A stretch of 64,000 bases of DNA from Cryobacterium sp. SO1 (GCF_004210215.2 NZ_CP067394.1:3534001-3598000), one strand, 5' to 3'; positions 1-9,243 are shown, counted from the stretch's first letter. The notes: generated by a model from the sequence alone, not told the origin. Numbers and translations: made by a program.

Positions 1-109
1 GCGCAAGCGCGTACGGGCCACCGTGGCGAAGGATGCCGGCAACCCTGGCAAACCTGGACTCGATGTGCCGCACCCGCCGCCTCAGCGTTGATACCGATGC
101 CGAATTCAT
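1..109 (-). CDS. N-terminal fragment of an unidentified protein, cut by the window edge
   Basis: An open minus-strand frame starts with ATG at 109, only 4 bp after the stop codon of the glycosyltransferase upstream, and stays open for 36 codons to the window edge. The visible residues are basic and helical (start MNSASVSTLRRRVRHIE), and no domain can be named. Its position suggests the next gene of the same transcription unit in the surface-polysaccharide locus, where a glycosyltransferase or methyltransferase would be usual. That is inference from context only. A G-rich stretch about 8 nt upstream could serve as a weak ribosome binding site. Confidence 0.5.
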   Translation of the reverse strand, partial: MNSASVSTLRRRVRHIESRFARVAGILRHGGPYALA

Positions 110-113
110 GTGG

Positions 114-1220
114 TCAGCCCCCGAATCGCTTCCATCGAAACCACCAGTACCTGTTCAGCAGTCGCCGAACGATCGCCGTGCCCACGAAGATCTGGGTGCG
201 GTGGCAGTACGCGGCGCCCAGTCGCTGCCGCCGGCGCAGCGCACGGTATGGACGCAACGATGCAGCCAGCGGGAACGTCGCTTCGGCGAACGTCACGCAC
301 TCATCGACGAGGATCGGGTCGGGGTCACCCTTTTCGTATGCCCGGCATGCCAACCACAACGGGTGGCCGGCGAGGCGCCCATACGTGGCGCCCGGGGAGA
401 TCCCGGCTCGGTCGAGTTCGTCGGCGTGGTTCGAGAAGAGGCTGTCGAACACCAGCTTGCGCTGCCGGACGTCACCCAACGAGTCCTGATAGACGCCGTC
501 GCTCATGCTGGAACCATGCACACGGTAGCGGCCCTGCGGCGGGCCACCGACGTACCCGATGTCCGAAACGAGTGCGACGCGGAGCCACATGTCGAAGTCG
601 CCGGCGTGGGTGAGAACGGGGTCGTACCCGCCGACCTTCATCTGGACGCTTGTGCGCAGGACTGTGCCAGGTGTCGGAACGACGTTGACGGTTTCCCGGC
701 ACCGCTTTCGCAGCCATCTGCCACCGCTGTGCATGGTCGCCGTCGCTCGTCGCGCCGGAGCGGTGAGTGCGATCGCGTTCTCGCCGAACTCCTCGATCCC
801 GCCGTACACCATGCCGATGGTGGGATGCCGTGCCATCAAGCGCACCGACCGCTCCAGCGACCCCGGCGGCAGTTCATCGTCGGCCGACAACAACGTAACG
901 TAGTCCCCGGACGCCCACTCCAACAGTCCTTCATTGTAGGTTTTGATGTGACCCTGGTTCACCGCGTGAATGATGACCTCGACCTCCGGGTGCTCTGCGA
1001 CGAGCGCCTGGGCAACGGCCGCTGAATCGTCGGTAGAGGCGTCGTCGATGATCAGCACCCGTGTCCGCACACCGCGCTGAGTCACGACACTACGCACGCA
1101 CGCTGTCAGGAATCGCCCGTAGTTGTAACACGGGATCACGACTGACACGATCGGCAACCCGTCCCCCTCGGAGAGAGACTGGTGCTCCACCCGGTGATCC
1201 GATCGGGGCGCGCTGTTCAT
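114..1220 (-). CDS. Family 2 glycosyltransferase (GT-A fold)
   Basis: A 368-residue inverting-type glycosyltransferase that should transfer a sugar from a nucleotide donor during surface-polysaccharide assembly at the cytoplasmic membrane face. The GT-A signature is clear: VVIPCYN near residue 30, the nucleotide-binding IIDDASTD near 55-62, and LSADDELP near 110 (the DxD-like region that holds the metal). A later TPGTVLRTS and GDFDMWLRVA stretch matches the acceptor-side region seen in this family. The C-terminus is basic and lacks membrane segments. I prefer ATG at 1220 to GTG at 1226, because 1220 overlaps the stop of a short upstream reading frame in an ATGA arrangement. The gene lies downstream of the giant surface protein and next to a duplicated operon leader. 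The acceptor and donor cannot be read from sequence. Confidence 0.88.
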   Translation of the reverse strand: MNSAPRSDHRVEHQSLSEGDGLPIVSVVIPCYNYGRFLTACVRSVVTQRGVRTRVLIIDDASTDDSAAVAQALVAEHPEVEVIIHAVNQGHIKTYNEGLLEWASGDYVTLLSADDELPPGSLERSVRLMARHPTIGMVYGGIEEFGENAIALTAPARRATATMHSGGRWLRKRCRETVNVVPTPGTVLRTSVQMKVGGYDPVLTHAGDFDMWLRVALVSDIGYVGGPPQGRYRVHGSSMSDGVYQDSLGDVRQRKLVFDSLFSNHADELDRAGISPGATYGRLAGHPLWLACRAYEKGDPDPILVDECVTFAEATFPLAASLRPYRALRRRQRLGAAYCHRTQIFVGTAIVRRLLNRYWWFRWKRFGG

Positions 1221-1264
1221 GAACACCGCCCGCCGGTGACGGCGATCCGCAACGTGTCTGTCAC
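1217..1264 (-). pseudogene. Truncated 5' end of a Gfo/Idh oxidoreductase gene, now a 15-codon leader frame
   Basis: A GTG-initiated 15-codon frame reads MTDTLRIAVTGGRCS and then stops. Its first nine residues are identical to the start of the Gfo/Idh dehydrogenase at 17344-18426 (MTDTLRIAV), and the DNA around it is a diverged copy of that gene's leader. The stop codon overlaps the ATG of the following glycosyltransferase (ATGA), so ribosomes that translate this remnant could be coupled to that gene. I read it as a recombination scar that kept the regulatory leader and lost the enzyme. Whether the peptide is made is unknown. Confidence 0.6.
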
Positions 1265-1384
1265 AGTGAACCCCTATGGATTGGTTGGTTGGTGGCAGTC
1301 ATCACGGCCACCCGAAAGATGAGGGCCGCTCACTGGCACACAATGCCACCGAGCCGGGCATTTCGCGTTCCCCCAACCGGGGGC
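1235..1384 (-). repeat. Diverged copy of the polysaccharide operon leader (copy 1)
   Basis: About 150 bp that align with 18397-18572. Shared blocks include the first codons of the oxidoreductase, the CAGTGAACCCCTATGG block just upstream, a GAGGG(C/T)CGCTCA block, ACAATGCCACCG and the CCCCCAACCGGGGG palindrome (1370-1383 here). The main difference is a 14-bp tandem duplication that is present only at the 18.4 kb copy. In this copy the leader sits between the giant surface protein gene and a glycosyltransferase. Confidence 0.75.
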
Positions 1385-1410
1385 CTCTGCGACCGTTCGG
1401 CGGGGGCGGT

Positions 1411-4400
1411 TCATCGCTTGCGGCTGAAGATCACATCGACCAGGTAGCTGTCCTTGGACGCCTGATCGGGAGACCCATAGCCGTAGACACCGGCCGACGT
1501 CGGCGACGACAGGAAACCATTCACCAGCGGGAGCGCCAGACCGTCGGGCACCCGCGCATATCGTCCGCCCGAGCCGGTGACTGTGACGCGATACTCCGCA
1601 CCGGCGGTGAGATCGATGGGCGGGCTCAGCGCCCCCGTCCGCCAGCCGTTCTTCGGTTCGCCCGAGAATGCCACCGTTGCGATCAGCGTTCCGTCGGGGC
1701 CCCACAGATACCCGGTGTGAGAGTCCGTATTATCGGCGCCCACGAAGACCCGGATGCCGGACACAGCGCCGTCAACGGAGCTGCTGAAACGCGCGCCGAC
1801 CTGCACAGCCGGATCGTCGATAGTGCGGCTGAGGTTATCGGGCAGGAACGTGGCCGAGTCCTCGACGGCGGGCACCTTGGCCGTGGTGAATCGCCAGTCG
1901 GCAATGCTCTCGCCGCCTGCCGTCACCGTGGCCGTGTAGCTCGTCGCCCACTCGAGGGGCTCCGCCGGCGTGAAGTCGACGACGCCCGTGTCCGGCTCGT
2001 ACCGCGACTCACCAGCGATGTCGCCGGTCGGTCCGGTCACGCCGATCGACGCCGTCTTCGCACCGGAAATCGTCGCGGCCACAACGATCGTGGGACTGAT
2101 GCCGTCAGCGTCAGCGGCGGGGGCCTGTGAGCCCGCGCTCGGCGAAGCGGGTGCCGGCTCTGACTTCGGTGACAAGCTGGGTTCGGGGGAGGGCGTCGGC
2201 GTCTCCGTGGGTGTGGGCGTGGGAGTCGACGTCTCCGTAGGCGTGGGAGTCGGCGTGGGCGTCGAGCTCTCCGTGGGCGTGGGAGTCGGCGTGGGCGTCG
2301 AGCTCTCCGTTGGCGTGGGAGTCGAGTCGGGTGTCGGCGTCGGGATCATGCGCGCGGCGGGCGGTGGCGTGCTGCCCGTCACGAAGACCACATCAACCAG
2401 GTAGCTGGTCGCGTTGTAACTCGAGGCGGGCATCGTCGCTCCCGCTCCGTAGCGGTAGCGCCCGTTGGTGACAGTGTCCGCAGTGATCGGGCCGTTTGTC
2501 CTCTGAGTGGTGAAGTAGTTTGCGGTGGCGGAGTACCGGCCAACGGGGGCGTAGTACGACACGACATAGCGTTCGCCGGGAGTGAGGGCCACGGGGGCCG
2601 TGAGGGATGCTGTCTGCCAGCCGCTGGCGGACTCACCGGTGAACGTCACGGTCGCCAGCCTGGTGCCGGTCGCCGACCACAGTGAGCCCGTGTGGGTGCC
2701 AGTGTTTCCGCTGCCCTTGTAGAAGCGAATTCCGGTCACGGAACCCGGTTGGGAGACGGTGAACGCGGTGCCCAGCTCGATGCCCGTTGTGCCGTCGTTG
2801 ACCGAATCGATCGTGGGCGTTGTGGTGCCGAGCAGGGTGAACTCGCCGCTGGGCGCCGGCGCGGCGGCGGTTGTGAACGACCACGTTCCGCCGGTCGGCA
2901 CGGCCCCCGCCACCCCGACAGTCGCGGTGTACTTCGTGCCCCAGTCGAGCACGGCGGCCGGCGTGAACGTGACGGTGCGAGACACCGCGTCGAAGGCCGA
3001 TGTACCCGCGACATCACCCGCGGGCCCGCTGAGCGCGAGGGTGGGGTTCTGGGAGAGGGTGCCTGCCGAGAGCACGGCCGAAACCGCACCGGCCGGACTG
3101 ACCCCGGTCGCGTTCGCAGCGGGCGCTGTGGACGTGACCGTCACCGGGGTAGGGGCCGGCGGCGTTGTGGCTGTGGTTCGGAACTGCACGTCGACGAAGT
3201 AGTTCGTCGACCGCCAGCTTTCCGTGGGGAAGCCGCCGGCCGCTCCGTATCGGAACAGCCCGTTCGCCCCGGTGCCGGCGGTCAGCGGGCCCTGACTGCG
3301 AAGCAGCGTGAAGTAGTCGGGAGTGTGCGAATAGCGTCCGTTGGGCGCCAGGTAGGAAACGACATAGCGCTCCCCCGGCGTCAGGGTGTAGGGCGCCGCG
3401 AGGGTGGCCGTCTGCCATCCACTGGCGGTTTCACCGGTGAACGTCACGGTCGCAAGCCTCGCGCCCGTGGCGGACCAGAGGCTACCCGTGTGCGTACCCG
3501 TGTTGCCCGTTCCCTTGTAGAACCGGATCGCGGTGACTTGCCCCGGCTGCGAGACGGCGAAGGACATGCCCAGCTCGACGGCAGAGTTGTCTGCGGTGGA
3601 CGGAACCGTGGGGGTCTCCGCTCCCAGCAGTGAGAAGGTTCCCTCGACGGGAGCACTCGCAGCCGTGGTGAACGACCAGCTGCCGCCCGCGGGAACGGTT
3701 CCGGATATCGACACGGTCGCCGAGTATGCGGTCGACCAGGCCAGGGTGGCGGCCGGCGTGAAGGTGATCGTGCGCGTGGCGGGAGCATAGGCCGACGTGC
3801 CGGCCACAGTCCCAGCCGACGTGGTCAGTCCGAGTTGCGGGATCGTACCGGTGGGCACGTCAGCGGAGAGCACCGCCGTGACCAGGCTCGACGGTGGTAC
3901 CGCGGTCTGGTTCGCCGCCGGGCTGACCAGGGAGACGGATACCGGCTGCGGCGGGATCACACCGTCGGTCACGAAGACGACATCAACGAAGTAGTTCGTG
4001 GTCGACGTCGAGGTCGGCGATCCGGTCCCGTAGGTGTACCGACCGGCAGTCGCAGCCACCGAGAGGGGGCCGTTCGTGAACCCGGCGTTGAAGGCACCGA
4101 CCGTCGCCGAGTATTTGCCGGTGGTGGACTGATAGGAAGCCGTGTAGCTCACTCCGGCTTGGACGGGAACGGGCTGGGCGAAGTACACGGTCTGCCACCC
4201 GGATGCGGATTCCGCCAGGAATGTCGCGGAGGCCAGCGCTTGACCGGTGCTGCTCCAGAGCGTGCCGACGTGCGTTCCGGTGTTACCGGGTCCCTTGTAG
4301 AACTTGACTCCGGCGATGGCGCCGGTCGCGCGCGCCGTGAACTGCACACCGAGGGTGACCGGGCTGTCGTTCACCTGTGCGATGACGGGTGTCACGGTCG

Positions 4401-7146
4401 GCCCGAACAGCGAGCACGGGCACGCCGCATCGCTGGCTGCCGTCGTGAAAGCCCACGTCGACCCGGAAACGATGGCGGATCCATTCGTTCCGGTGGCCGC
4501 CAGGGTCACACGGTATGAGGTGTTCGGCGCAAGCGCGGCCGCCGGCGTGAACAGCGCCGTGCGGGAGCTCTGGTCGTAGCTCGTCGTGCCCGCGACGGCC
4601 GAACCGGCCGCGGTTCGCACGGAAAAGGCGACCGACGATGACGTCACGTCGTTCGACAGGCGCGCGCTGATCGTCGTGCCCGTCGGGACCGACGTCGCGT
4701 CGGGAGACGGCCACTGTGCGGTCGCGGTGAGCGGTGTGGTGTTGACCGTGTTGAACACGACGTCGACGAAGTAGTTGGAGCCCTGATAGGTCTGGGTGGG
4801 GAACGCCCCCGGAGCGCCGAAGACGCCAGGATCGGGTTCACCGAAGCCGCTCGGCACCGCGACCGGCGAGCTCTTTCTCGCCGAGTACGGCCAGTAGTAC
4901 GGTGCAACCGAGTAGTGCCCCTGCGGGACCGTGTACGACACGACATAGTTCTGCCCGGCTGTCACGGCGACCGGCGTATCGAAGCTCGCGGACTGCCATC
5001 CTGTCGTGGTCTCCGCGGAGAAGGTCACCGACGCGAGCTTCGTGCCGGCGCTGTTCCAGAGTGAGCCGCTATGCGTGCCCGTGTTCGCCGCGCTCTTGAA
5101 GAAGCGCACGCCCGAGACGAACCCGTTCGATTCGGGCCGGAATCGCATGCCGGCCTCGATGGCTGACCCGTCGGCGGAGTCCTGGATGGCCGGTACTACT
5201 TGGCCGAACACTCCAGTCGGGCCGGTCACGACCAGGCTGACGGAGGCAGGCGTCGAAGGGTAGTTCGCACTGTCATCGATCGCACGGGCACGGATACCGG
5301 CCGAACCCAGGCCGGTCTGATAATAGGTGTACGACCACGACGTCGTTCCGGTTGCCAACCGCCAGGTCGCGCCGCCGTCAACCGAGACTTCGACGCCCGC
5401 CACGACACCGCCGACGTCCGACGCCGTTCCGGTGACCGTGACCGCCGCACCCGCGGCTATGGTCGAATTCGTGACCGGCGACGTCACCGTGGCGACCGGA
5501 GGGGTGCTGTCGGTGCTCTTCTGCGCCGCAGCGACTCCGGACATGAGCGTCGCCGGCTGCGCCCCCATGTCCGCGAGGAGATTCACCTGCGCCTGCTGCA
5601 TAGCGGCGTTGGCCGGGGCTCCCTCGCCGTCGTGGGTCGCGTCCAGACCCCAGGCCCACTGCACACTTCCTGCCGAGAAGACCAGCGCTCCGCTTGGCGC
5701 CCTGTACAGGGTTGTATTGTGCCTGGTGGTGCCGGGAACGATCGTGTTCCCGTAGTCCGCGAGGTACTCTTGGGTCGGACCGACCGTTGTCGAGAGGTGG
5801 ATGAGCCCCGCCGGCCGGTAACCGTTGTCAATGTCCTCATCAGACTCGTAACCCACGGTGTGCGGCGCCAACTCGGTCGAGGTGCCGGCCGCCAGGTTGG
5901 TCAGCGCGGTGTTCTTCCAGGTTCTGAGCTTCCCTTCCTGCGCGGAGACCGTGACCGGAAGGTCAGCGCGATTAGCCTGGAACATGGTGCCGGTCAGAGC
6001 GTTTTCGGGCAGACCCCCGCCTGCTTGTTGCGACGCGAACCGGGGATCCCGCCACGTCCCGGTCCACTGGCTCGACGGGTCGATCTTGGCATTGCCCCAG
6101 GTCTCTTTGTACGAGACCAGGGTGCGGTAGTTGGTTGAGGTACCGCTTGCCGTCGACGGCTCATACCGGGTGCGCCAATACCCCGTGTTGCCGGTCAGGA
6201 ACTGAATGTTCACCCCGGCGTCGCGCGCGGCGAAGAGATTCGCCCGCTGGGCGCCGGACCAGTACTCGTCGTGTCCGACGGAAAGCATCACCCGATGGTT
6301 GGTCAGGAGCGAGCCGAACCTGTCGGTGTCGACCCCGCTGAAGTAGCTGACGTCATACCCGTTGCGTTCCATGAAACGCACCTGGGCATATTCGCTACTG
6401 AAATAGAAGTCGCGTCTTGTCGTGCTCTCCCTGGTGATGATCGGGCGGTTATAGCTGATCTTGTAGGCCCGCCCGTTGGCGGCGCCCTGGTAGAAGTCCG
6501 AGCCACCGTACGAGTTGTACGCCTGCCAGGTGGGATCAGAGGTTTGGAACAGGACGTCAGAGCGGGAACTCTGGTCACGCACAATGAAGATGATATGGCT
6601 CTGGGCACCAGTGTCCGGCCGGTCCAGCAGTGCGACGTAGACGCCGGAGACGGCGTCATCCGGAACCAGCCAACTGGCGGATACGCCCCAGTTGCCGCAA
6701 TCATAGAGTTCGGTGCTCAGGTCGGACAGGCACTGGGGCTGCCTCTGCGGCAGGGCCGCTGACGGGGTGACGGAGGCCACCTTGCGGGCTCCGAGGCCCT
6801 GATACCAGCCGGTGCGGTAGATATCGATCGTGTAAGCGGCGGCGTTCGTGTCGATCTTGAAGCCGATCGTGGCCCCGTTCTCGACCGAGATGTCGGTGCC
6901 GAAACCCTGAATGCTCGGGTTGCCGGCGCCACTGATGTTCCAGACTGCCGGGTCGGTGCCCGGCTTCGCGTTCTCGCAGGCAACGGGGTTCGCCGCTGCG
7001 CGGCATCCGCTCGCAGCGTTCGCCGCTTGCGGCGACGCGGTGAGGCCGGTGACGGCCAGGGCTGCGGTGAGTGCCACCGCAACCGCGAGCCGGCTTCGGC
7101 GCCACGCGAAGGGACCCTGGGGAGCGGTGATCGGTAGTGACGCCAT
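1411..7146 (-). CDS. Giant secreted surface protein: DMF-like head, five DUF4082 modules, Ig-like domains, Pro-Thr linker
   Basis: A 1911-residue protein with a Sec signal peptide (basic residues 16-19, hydrophobic core to about 40, probable cleavage after an ANA motif near 43-45). Residues about 60-530 resemble the C-terminal domain of the N,N-dimethylformamidase beta subunit, with a conserved GHDEYWS motif. An Ig-like domain with internal-repeat character follows near 545-640. Then come five DUF4082 modules near 644-795, 911-1060, 1166-1320, 1432-1590 and 1762-1911. Each carries an NTGTHTGSLW-like core, with Big_5-type Ig domains (each ending WxFTTA) between them. A Thr-Pro repeat linker covers about 1598-1665. 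DUF4082 proteins often sit in polysaccharide loci of actinobacteria, and the domain is presumed extracellular. An enzymatic role for the head is unproven. The ATG has an AGGAA box about 6 nt upstream. Confidence 0.85.
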   Translation of the reverse strand: MASLPITAPQGPFAWRRSRLAVAVALTAALAVTGLTASPQAANAASGCRAAANPVACENAKPGTDPAVWNISGAGNPSIQGFGTDISVENGATIGFKIDTNAAAYTIDIYRTGWYQGLGARKVASVTPSAALPQRQPQCLSDLSTELYDCGNWGVSASWLVPDDAVSGVYVALLDRPDTGAQSHIIFIVRDQSSRSDVLFQTSDPTWQAYNSYGGSDFYQGAANGRAYKISYNRPIITRESTTRRDFYFSSEYAQVRFMERNGYDVSYFSGVDTDRFGSLLTNHRVMLSVGHDEYWSGAQRANLFAARDAGVNIQFLTGNTGYWRTRYEPSTASGTSTNYRTLVSYKETWGNAKIDPSSQWTGTWRDPRFASQQAGGGLPENALTGTMFQANRADLPVTVSAQEGKLRTWKNTALTNLAAGTSTELAPHTVGYESDEDIDNGYRPAGLIHLSTTVGPTQEYLADYGNTIVPGTTRHNTTLYRAPSGALVFSAGSVQWAWGLDATHDGEGAPANAAMQQAQVNLLADMGAQPATLMSGVAAAQKSTDSTPPVATVTSPVTNSTIAAGAAVTVTGTASDVGGVVAGVEVSVDGGATWRLATGTTSWSYTYYQTGLGSAGIRARAIDDSANYPSTPASVSLVVTGPTGVFGQVVPAIQDSADGSAIEAGMRFRPESNGFVSGVRFFKSAANTGTHSGSLWNSAGTKLASVTFSAETTTGWQSASFDTPVAVTAGQNYVVSYTVPQGHYSVAPYYWPYSARKSSPVAVPSGFGEPDPGVFGAPGAFPTQTYQGSNYFVDVVFNTVNTTPLTATAQWPSPDATSVPTGTTISARLSNDVTSSSVAFSVRTAAGSAVAGTTSYDQSSRTALFTPAAALAPNTSYRVTLAATGTNGSAIVSGSTWAFTTAASDAACPCSLFGPTVTPVIAQVNDSPVTLGVQFTARATGAIAGVKFYKGPGNTGTHVGTLWSSTGQALASATFLAESASGWQTVYFAQPVPVQAGVSYTASYQSTTGKYSATVGAFNAGFTNGPLSVAATAGRYTYGTGSPTSTSTTNYFVDVVFVTDGVIPPQPVSVSLVSPAANQTAVPPSSLVTAVLSADVPTGTIPQLGLTTSAGTVAGTSAYAPATRTITFTPAATLAWSTAYSATVSISGTVPAGGSWSFTTAASAPVEGTFSLLGAETPTVPSTADNSAVELGMSFAVSQPGQVTAIRFYKGTGNTGTHTGSLWSATGARLATVTFTGETASGWQTATLAAPYTLTPGERYVVSYLAPNGRYSHTPDYFTLLRSQGPLTAGTGANGLFRYGAAGGFPTESWRSTNYFVDVQFRTTATTPPAPTPVTVTSTAPAANATGVSPAGAVSAVLSAGTLSQNPTLALSGPAGDVAGTSAFDAVSRTVTFTPAAVLDWGTKYTATVGVAGAVPTGGTWSFTTAAAPAPSGEFTLLGTTTPTIDSVNDGTTGIELGTAFTVSQPGSVTGIRFYKGSGNTGTHTGSLWSATGTRLATVTFTGESASGWQTASLTAPVALTPGERYVVSYYAPVGRYSATANYFTTQRTNGPITADTVTNGRYRYGAGATMPASSYNATSYLVDVVFVTGSTPPPAARMIPTPTPDSTPTPTESSTPTPTPTPTESSTPTPTPTPTETSTPTPTPTETPTPSPEPSLSPKSEPAPASPSAGSQAPAADADGISPTIVVAATISGAKTASIGVTGPTGDIAGESRYEPDTGVVDFTPAEPLEWATSYTATVTAGGESIADWRFTTAKVPAVEDSATFLPDNLSRTIDDPAVQVGARFSSSVDGAVSGIRVFVGADNTDSHTGYLWGPDGTLIATVAFSGEPKNGWRTGALSPPIDLTAGAEYRVTVTGSGGRYARVPDGLALPLVNGFLSSPTSAGVYGYGSPDQASKDSYLVDVIFSRKR
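2165..2352 (-). repeat. Degenerate Pro-Thr codon repeat inside the giant surface protein
   Basis: Tandem runs of GTGGGCGTGGGAGTCGGC-like units (plus-strand view) encode PTPTPTPTE-type repeats with ESSTP interruptions in the linker before the last Ig-like and DUF4082 modules. Such linkers act as extended, often glycosylated spacers that lift domains away from the cell wall. The near-identical units make this a likely length-variable site. Confidence 0.85.
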
Positions 7147-7409
7147 CGGTATTCCTGCCGCTCATGTCGGGTCATGGGGAGGAGGTCGTACGGCTCGGGG
7201 AAAGAGATCGCACGGCTCGCAACTCGGATAGTCAGAACATATGAGGATTGTTCAGATCGAGCCAGCCCCCGTGCACCCCCCGATCGAGTGCCATTTCTCC
7301 GGCTGGTGAAGCATCGGTCTCGGGTGGCCCCCGAAGGGGCCACAGCGGGCGGGTACGAATGCGGATACGGTCGGCAAGCTGAAACTGATCCGAGAAGGGG
7401 ACGCTGCCG

Positions 7410-8357
7410 TTGACCGATCGTGAGATTGACTTAGCGCCCCGCCGCGGGCGGCAGGCTGTGGTGGACGTCGCTGCCGTCGTCGTCACCTATAACAGCACCC
7501 GCCACGTCGGCGCCCTCCTCGATAGCCTGCCGGCCGCGTTCGGCGCCCTGACCTATTCGGTTGTGGTCGTCGACAACGGTTCGACCGACGGCACACCGGA
7601 CCTGCTGGCTCGTCGACCCGACTGCGAGGTCGTGCGGGCCTCGAACGATGGCTACGCGGCCGGGATCAATCGGGCGGTGCTCGCCTCGCCCGACGCGTCG
7701 ACGGTCCTCATCCTCAATCCCGACGCCACGCTTGACCCTGATGCAGTGCCACGACTGCTCGAGGTGCTTCGACGGCGCCCCGAAACCGGCATCGTCGCGC
7801 CGCGTGTACGCGAAGAAGACGGCAGCCTTTCCCCCACTTTGCGACGTGGACCCACGCTCGGCCGGGTCGGCGGACTGAGCTTCACGCGCCTGGCGGTGTT
7901 CGCCGAACGCATCGAGATCCCGGCCGTCTACGAGACCGAGCACGAGGTCGACTGGGCCGTCGGCGCGATTCTGCTGGTCGACCGGCGGTGTTTCGATGCG
8001 CTTGACGGCCTGGACGAGTCCTATTTCCTCTACTCGGAGGAAACCGATTTCAGTCTTCGGGCCCGGGACGCAGGATGGGCGACGGTCTACACCCCGCGGG
8101 CCGGTGCGATGCATGTCGGTGGGGGTTCGGGCGAAAGCGCGGCGACGCACACCATGCAGATGCTGAACCGGGTGCGCCTGTATCGCCGCCGCACCGGCGA
8201 CCTGCGGGCGTGGATCTATCTCGGCCTGACTGTCGTGGTCGAAACCCGGCGGGCGCTCCTGGGACAACGCGCGTCCTGGACGACGGTGCATGCGCTGCTA
8301 CGGCCCCCGCTGCGACCCCCGCAGCTTCGCGCCAACTCCACATTCCTGCCCTCGTAG
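7410..8357 (+). CDS. Rhamnosyltransferase-like family 2 glycosyltransferase
   Basis: A 315-residue GT-A enzyme of the WbbL/rhamnosyltransferase group. It shows VVVTYNS near 22-28, VVDNGSTDG near 54-62, ILNPDATLDP near 96-105 and DGLDESYFLYSEETDFSLRA near 194-213, the acid-rich acceptor/base region of this family. It probably adds a deoxyhexose or hexose to the lipid-linked repeat unit in the cytoplasm. The only start that includes the whole fold is TTG at 7410, preceded by GAGAAGGGG about 9 nt upstream. It is divergent from the giant surface protein gene across 263 bp and is followed 11 bp later by a GNAT gene, so the two probably form a small operon. The donor sugar is not deducible. Confidence 0.88.
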   Translation: MTDREIDLAPRRGRQAVVDVAAVVVTYNSTRHVGALLDSLPAAFGALTYSVVVVDNGSTDGTPDLLARRPDCEVVRASNDGYAAGINRAVLASPDASTVLILNPDATLDPDAVPRLLEVLRRRPETGIVAPRVREEDGSLSPTLRRGPTLGRVGGLSFTRLAVFAERIEIPAVYETEHEVDWAVGAILLVDRRCFDALDGLDESYFLYSEETDFSLRARDAGWATVYTPRAGAMHVGGGSGESAATHTMQMLNRVRLYRRRTGDLRAWIYLGLTVVVETRRALLGQRASWTTVHALLRPPLRPPQLRANSTFLPS

Positions 8358-8368
8358 TGGGTTCCGCC

Positions 8369-9235
8369 ATGACTCGGGAGAGAGCTGATGTACGCCCCAT
8401 AACGGACGACGATGTCCAGGCAGTCGCCGGGTTCCTGCACGATCGGCTGAACCAGCGGGTCAGCCGGGCATCGTGGGTCAAGCTGCTTGCGCCGCCGTGG
8501 AGTGTCACGGCGCCCAACCACGGTTTTCAGCTGCTCGCCGGCGGCAGTGTCGTCGGCGCGTATGCAGCGGTGTACTCCGAACGTGACGTCGACGGGGAAC
8601 AGCGGAGGTTCTGCAACCTCGCGGCGTTCTGCGTACTCGAGGATTACCGAGCAGATAGCATTCGCCTCATCCGCGCGATCCTGGCGCAACGCGGCTACGA
8701 GTTCACCGACTTCTCGCCGAGCGGAAACGTTGTCGCCCTCAACAGGAGGCTCGGTTTCGCCGCATTGGACACCGCAACCCGGTTGGTGCCGAACCTGCCC
8801 CACCCGCCCCACCGCGGCGTCACGGTTTCGGACGACCCCCGTCTCGTCGCCGGCGTCCTCACCGGCCAGGATGCCCGGGTGTACCAGGATCACCGGAACG
8901 CGTCGGCCGCCCGACACATCGTCGTGACCGCCCGAGGCGAGTATGCCTATCTCGTCGTGCGCAAGGACCGCCGCAAACGACTTCCGGTCTTCGCCTCCCC
9001 GTTGTACGTCGGTGGGAGCAGAGAACTGCTCCGATCGGCGTGGCCACAGGTCGGCTCGCACCTGCTTCGGCGGCACGGCGCACTCGCGACGCTCGGCGAG
9101 CGACGTGTGCTTGGTTTCGTCCCGGCCTTCGGCATCGATCTGGGCAGCCCCCGAGCCAAAATGTTCCGAAGCACGTCCGTGCCGGCCGGTGCTGTCGACT
9201 ACCTCTACAGCGAGCTGGCCCTGCTGGAATGGTAG
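8369..9235 (+). CDS. GNAT-fold acyltransferase of the polysaccharide locus
   Basis: A 288-residue protein with a GNAT core. The strand-helix pattern around FCNLAAFCVLEDYRADSIRL (residues about 85-105) and the later FSPSGNVVALNRRLGF (about 115-133) matches acceptor-proximal and acyl-CoA-binding parts of the fold. The C-terminal half (YLVVRKDRRKRLPVFASPLY) resembles the second domain of FemAB-like or GNAT enzymes found in capsule clusters. It has no signal peptide or membrane segment. It is likely cotranscribed with the preceding glycosyltransferase and ends 8 bp from a convergent gene. It may acylate an amino sugar, but this is inference. ATG at 8369 is preferred; GTG at 8357 is possible. Confidence 0.65.
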   Translation: MTRERADVRPITDDDVQAVAGFLHDRLNQRVSRASWVKLLAPPWSVTAPNHGFQLLAGGSVVGAYAAVYSERDVDGEQRRFCNLAAFCVLEDYRADSIRLIRAILAQRGYEFTDFSPSGNVVALNRRLGFAALDTATRLVPNLPHPPHRGVTVSDDPRLVAGVLTGQDARVYQDHRNASAARHIVVTARGEYAYLVVRKDRRKRLPVFASPLYVGGSRELLRSAWPQVGSHLLRRHGALATLGERRVLGFVPAFGIDLGSPRAKMFRSTSVPAGAVDYLYSELALLEW

Positions 9236-9243
9236 CCGGCACC

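Noticed and set aside
1411..7146. Dimethylformamidase activity for the giant surface protein
   Set aside because: Only a domain-level resemblance is seen, the protein is exported and modular, and the small DMFase subunit is absent.
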